Assembly: GCA_022605955.1 (NCBI GenBank)
Contig: JAKCOZ010000015.1
Span: 12,777,287 to 12,841,286 of the forward strand
From: Rallus limicola
Lineage: Eukaryota; Chordata; Aves; Gruiformes; Rallidae
Length of the DNA stretch: 64,000 bases
Direction: 5' to 3'
The notes beneath the pieces are model-generated. The model did no database searches, was not told where the DNA came from, and saw nothing but the letters and a program-made list of their open reading frames with translations. Below, piece after piece: positions 62,301-64,000 of this stretch (its first letter is position 1; the number at the start of each line of letters is the position of its first letter). A program made the translations under genes and the position numbers.

Positions 62301-64000
62301 GCTTTGTAGAAATTGGTTGTAAAATAGCTTAGTTTACTTCTTGAGATTGACTTCCTTTCCCTGCCAGTTATTGATTACATTTTGTTACTTCATTGTAAAG
62401 GACTTAATTACCGAATTGGATGGGAAATATATTTTCCAAAATACTTTGAACACTGGACCTAAGCTACTATTTTATGTCCTGTATTTGTGTCACGGATGCT
62501 GCTTGACTCAAATTCATATTTTGTTACTTTTATTAGAACTAATTAGAGTATCTCGTGCTTACTTGTTAATGGGGCAGTAAGAGGCAAAGTAGTCATGATA
62601 TTTATGTGAGGGGAGCTAGGGCTGTTCAGCGTCTTGGGGGAAAGGATCCGTGTAAATGCATTACAAAGGAAGTTCTTGTGGTCATAATGGGCAAACGGGG
62701 TTGTTAGTGAGTAAGAGGAATCTAGGGCTGTTGAAGAGCCATCAGTTCTAGATTCTTTTGTGGGGGAATAGTCCCTTTACTTGACATGAGGGAGAGAGGG
62801 GGAAAATGTGGAAGATGAGTCTTTCTATTTTGGGCACCCAAAGTTGATACTGGCATGGACCAGAAGGATTCTCTTAGACAGAAGTAGAAGAATCTCAGAA
62901 TCTAGCAAAATAGAACACTCATTATGTATTTTTAGTTTAAAAGCAATGAGTTGAATTTCTTCTAATACCTGTTTGTGCAGGACACTGTTTAGTAACAGTG
63001 ATAACAATGAGTATGACCAAAAATGCTTAGGGATACATAGGGTTTGGTGTAGCTGTGGTATAATTACCAGTGACTTTCATACCACCATGGATGTAATATT
63101 ATCATATGAATGTGGTATAATGGTGTATTGCAGTGGGAGAACAAGTGGTGTATTTCCTGTGCTTTAAAAAAAATTCAACGAAGGGCACATAGTGAAATAA
63201 TGTATTTTTCAAGCTTGCTTTGATACATGTTGCAGATGAGTTGGTGTAGAATCTAGTGCCTTTATCAAACTGAGTATCTTGTTTTTTTATTCGGGGGAGG
63301 GGGTGTGTGTGTGGAAGTAGTGCTTCTGATACCAATTTCCAAGCATAGTCATGTGACTTGGGATGTTGTAAGGATTTGTATGTGTGCACTGTAAATGTGA
63401 TGCCATACTTGGATTTACAGTCTAATTTTGTTTTCCCAAGCTCCTAAACCAAGTTTTCCTCTGCTACTATGATGGCTGGAGAACCCAGTGAGTATAGTCT
63501 TTTCTGTAGTCATGTGCAGTTTGGAGCAAAATGAATGTTAGCTAGTGGTATAAGATAGTCCCCTTCATTAAAATTTATCTACATTATTACTCTTGTTATT
63601 AATCAGTACAGAATTTGGGGAATTTGCTATTTTAAAATTGATTATATAGACCTGTATTTGAAACTTATCTCACTGTGACCTTTTAAAAAACCAATCTGTA
63701 ACCTTGCACCAATGTAATTATTGTACCTCACCTTTCTATGTTCCTTTCTTCCTCCTCTAACACCAAAGTTTATTTTACCAGTCCATGTCACTTTACTACT
63801 ACTGAGATCAGAACCTGTCCACAATATCTAGATTTTGAAGCAGTCTTTTATATGTATACCTCAATTATATTTTAACTATTAAATTAATATGTATTTTTAA
63901 TTATAGATTTCACACACTTTTAATATTTAGAATTGTACTGCATCAATCACAGAAACTGAATTCCGTGGTATTTTAGAATATCACTATGAATAATACCATA
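59343..64000. other. intergenic DNA downstream of HESX1
   Basis: AT-rich sequence with no recognised exon, RNA gene or well-preserved repeat. From synteny the next gene to the right should be IL17RD on the + strand, but none of it is seen here. Confidence 0.5.

Noticed and set aside
1..64000. CRISPR arrays, operons, tRNA or rRNA genes, phage-like modules
   Set aside because: Looked for and not seen; the window is ordinary vertebrate genic DNA.

Overview
This window is vertebrate nuclear DNA, almost certainly from a bird. The genes have many small exons with GT-AG introns. CR1 retroposon fragments occur throughout, and several keep the typical avian 3' tails (repeats of the ATTCTATGA kind). 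The four genes lie in a well-known tetrapod order, DNAH12 - ASB14 - APPL1 - HESX1, seen on human chromosome 3p14. I cannot name the species from sequence alone. I find no prokaryotic or viral gene system, and no new biological system as such.

Layout. 1-8673 (+): the last 12 coding exons of DNAH12, an axonemal dynein heavy chain; the rest of the gene lies off the left edge. 8674-11709: DNAH12 3'UTR and a short intergenic stretch. 11710-20416 (+): ASB14, nine coding exons for an ankyrin-repeat/SOCS-box substrate receptor of about 594 aa. 20417-26606: the tail-to-tail interval holding the 3'UTRs of ASB14 and APPL1. 26607-49775 (-): complete APPL1, 22 coding exons, 708 aa. Its CpG-island promoter lies at about 49140-50380. 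50380-56700: intergenic DNA upstream of HESX1. 56751-58656 (+): complete HESX1, four exons, 197 aa. 58800-64000: intergenic DNA with one CR1 copy. IL17RD, the usual next gene, is not reached.

All exon joins were checked by reading-frame arithmetic: every exon length and phase closes, and APPL1 gives exactly 709 codons including the stop. The genes are not a functional unit. They are a ciliary motor, a ubiquitin-ligase adaptor, an endosomal signalling adaptor and a forebrain/pituitary homeodomain repressor that share a conserved neighbourhood.

The most notable anomaly is in ASB14. Exon 2 has a good acceptor and reads in frame, but its donor is CAG|TTAAGTA, a +1 G-to-T change from the consensus. 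A weaker donor inside the same exon would keep the frame. Other observations are a GC-AG intron in APPL1, a perfect 64-bp tandem duplication just after an ASB14 donor, CR1 copies close to APPL1 exon 2, a retroviral LTR remnant in ASB14, a tandem splice acceptor in HESX1, and motif-dense non-coding blocks around HESX1.
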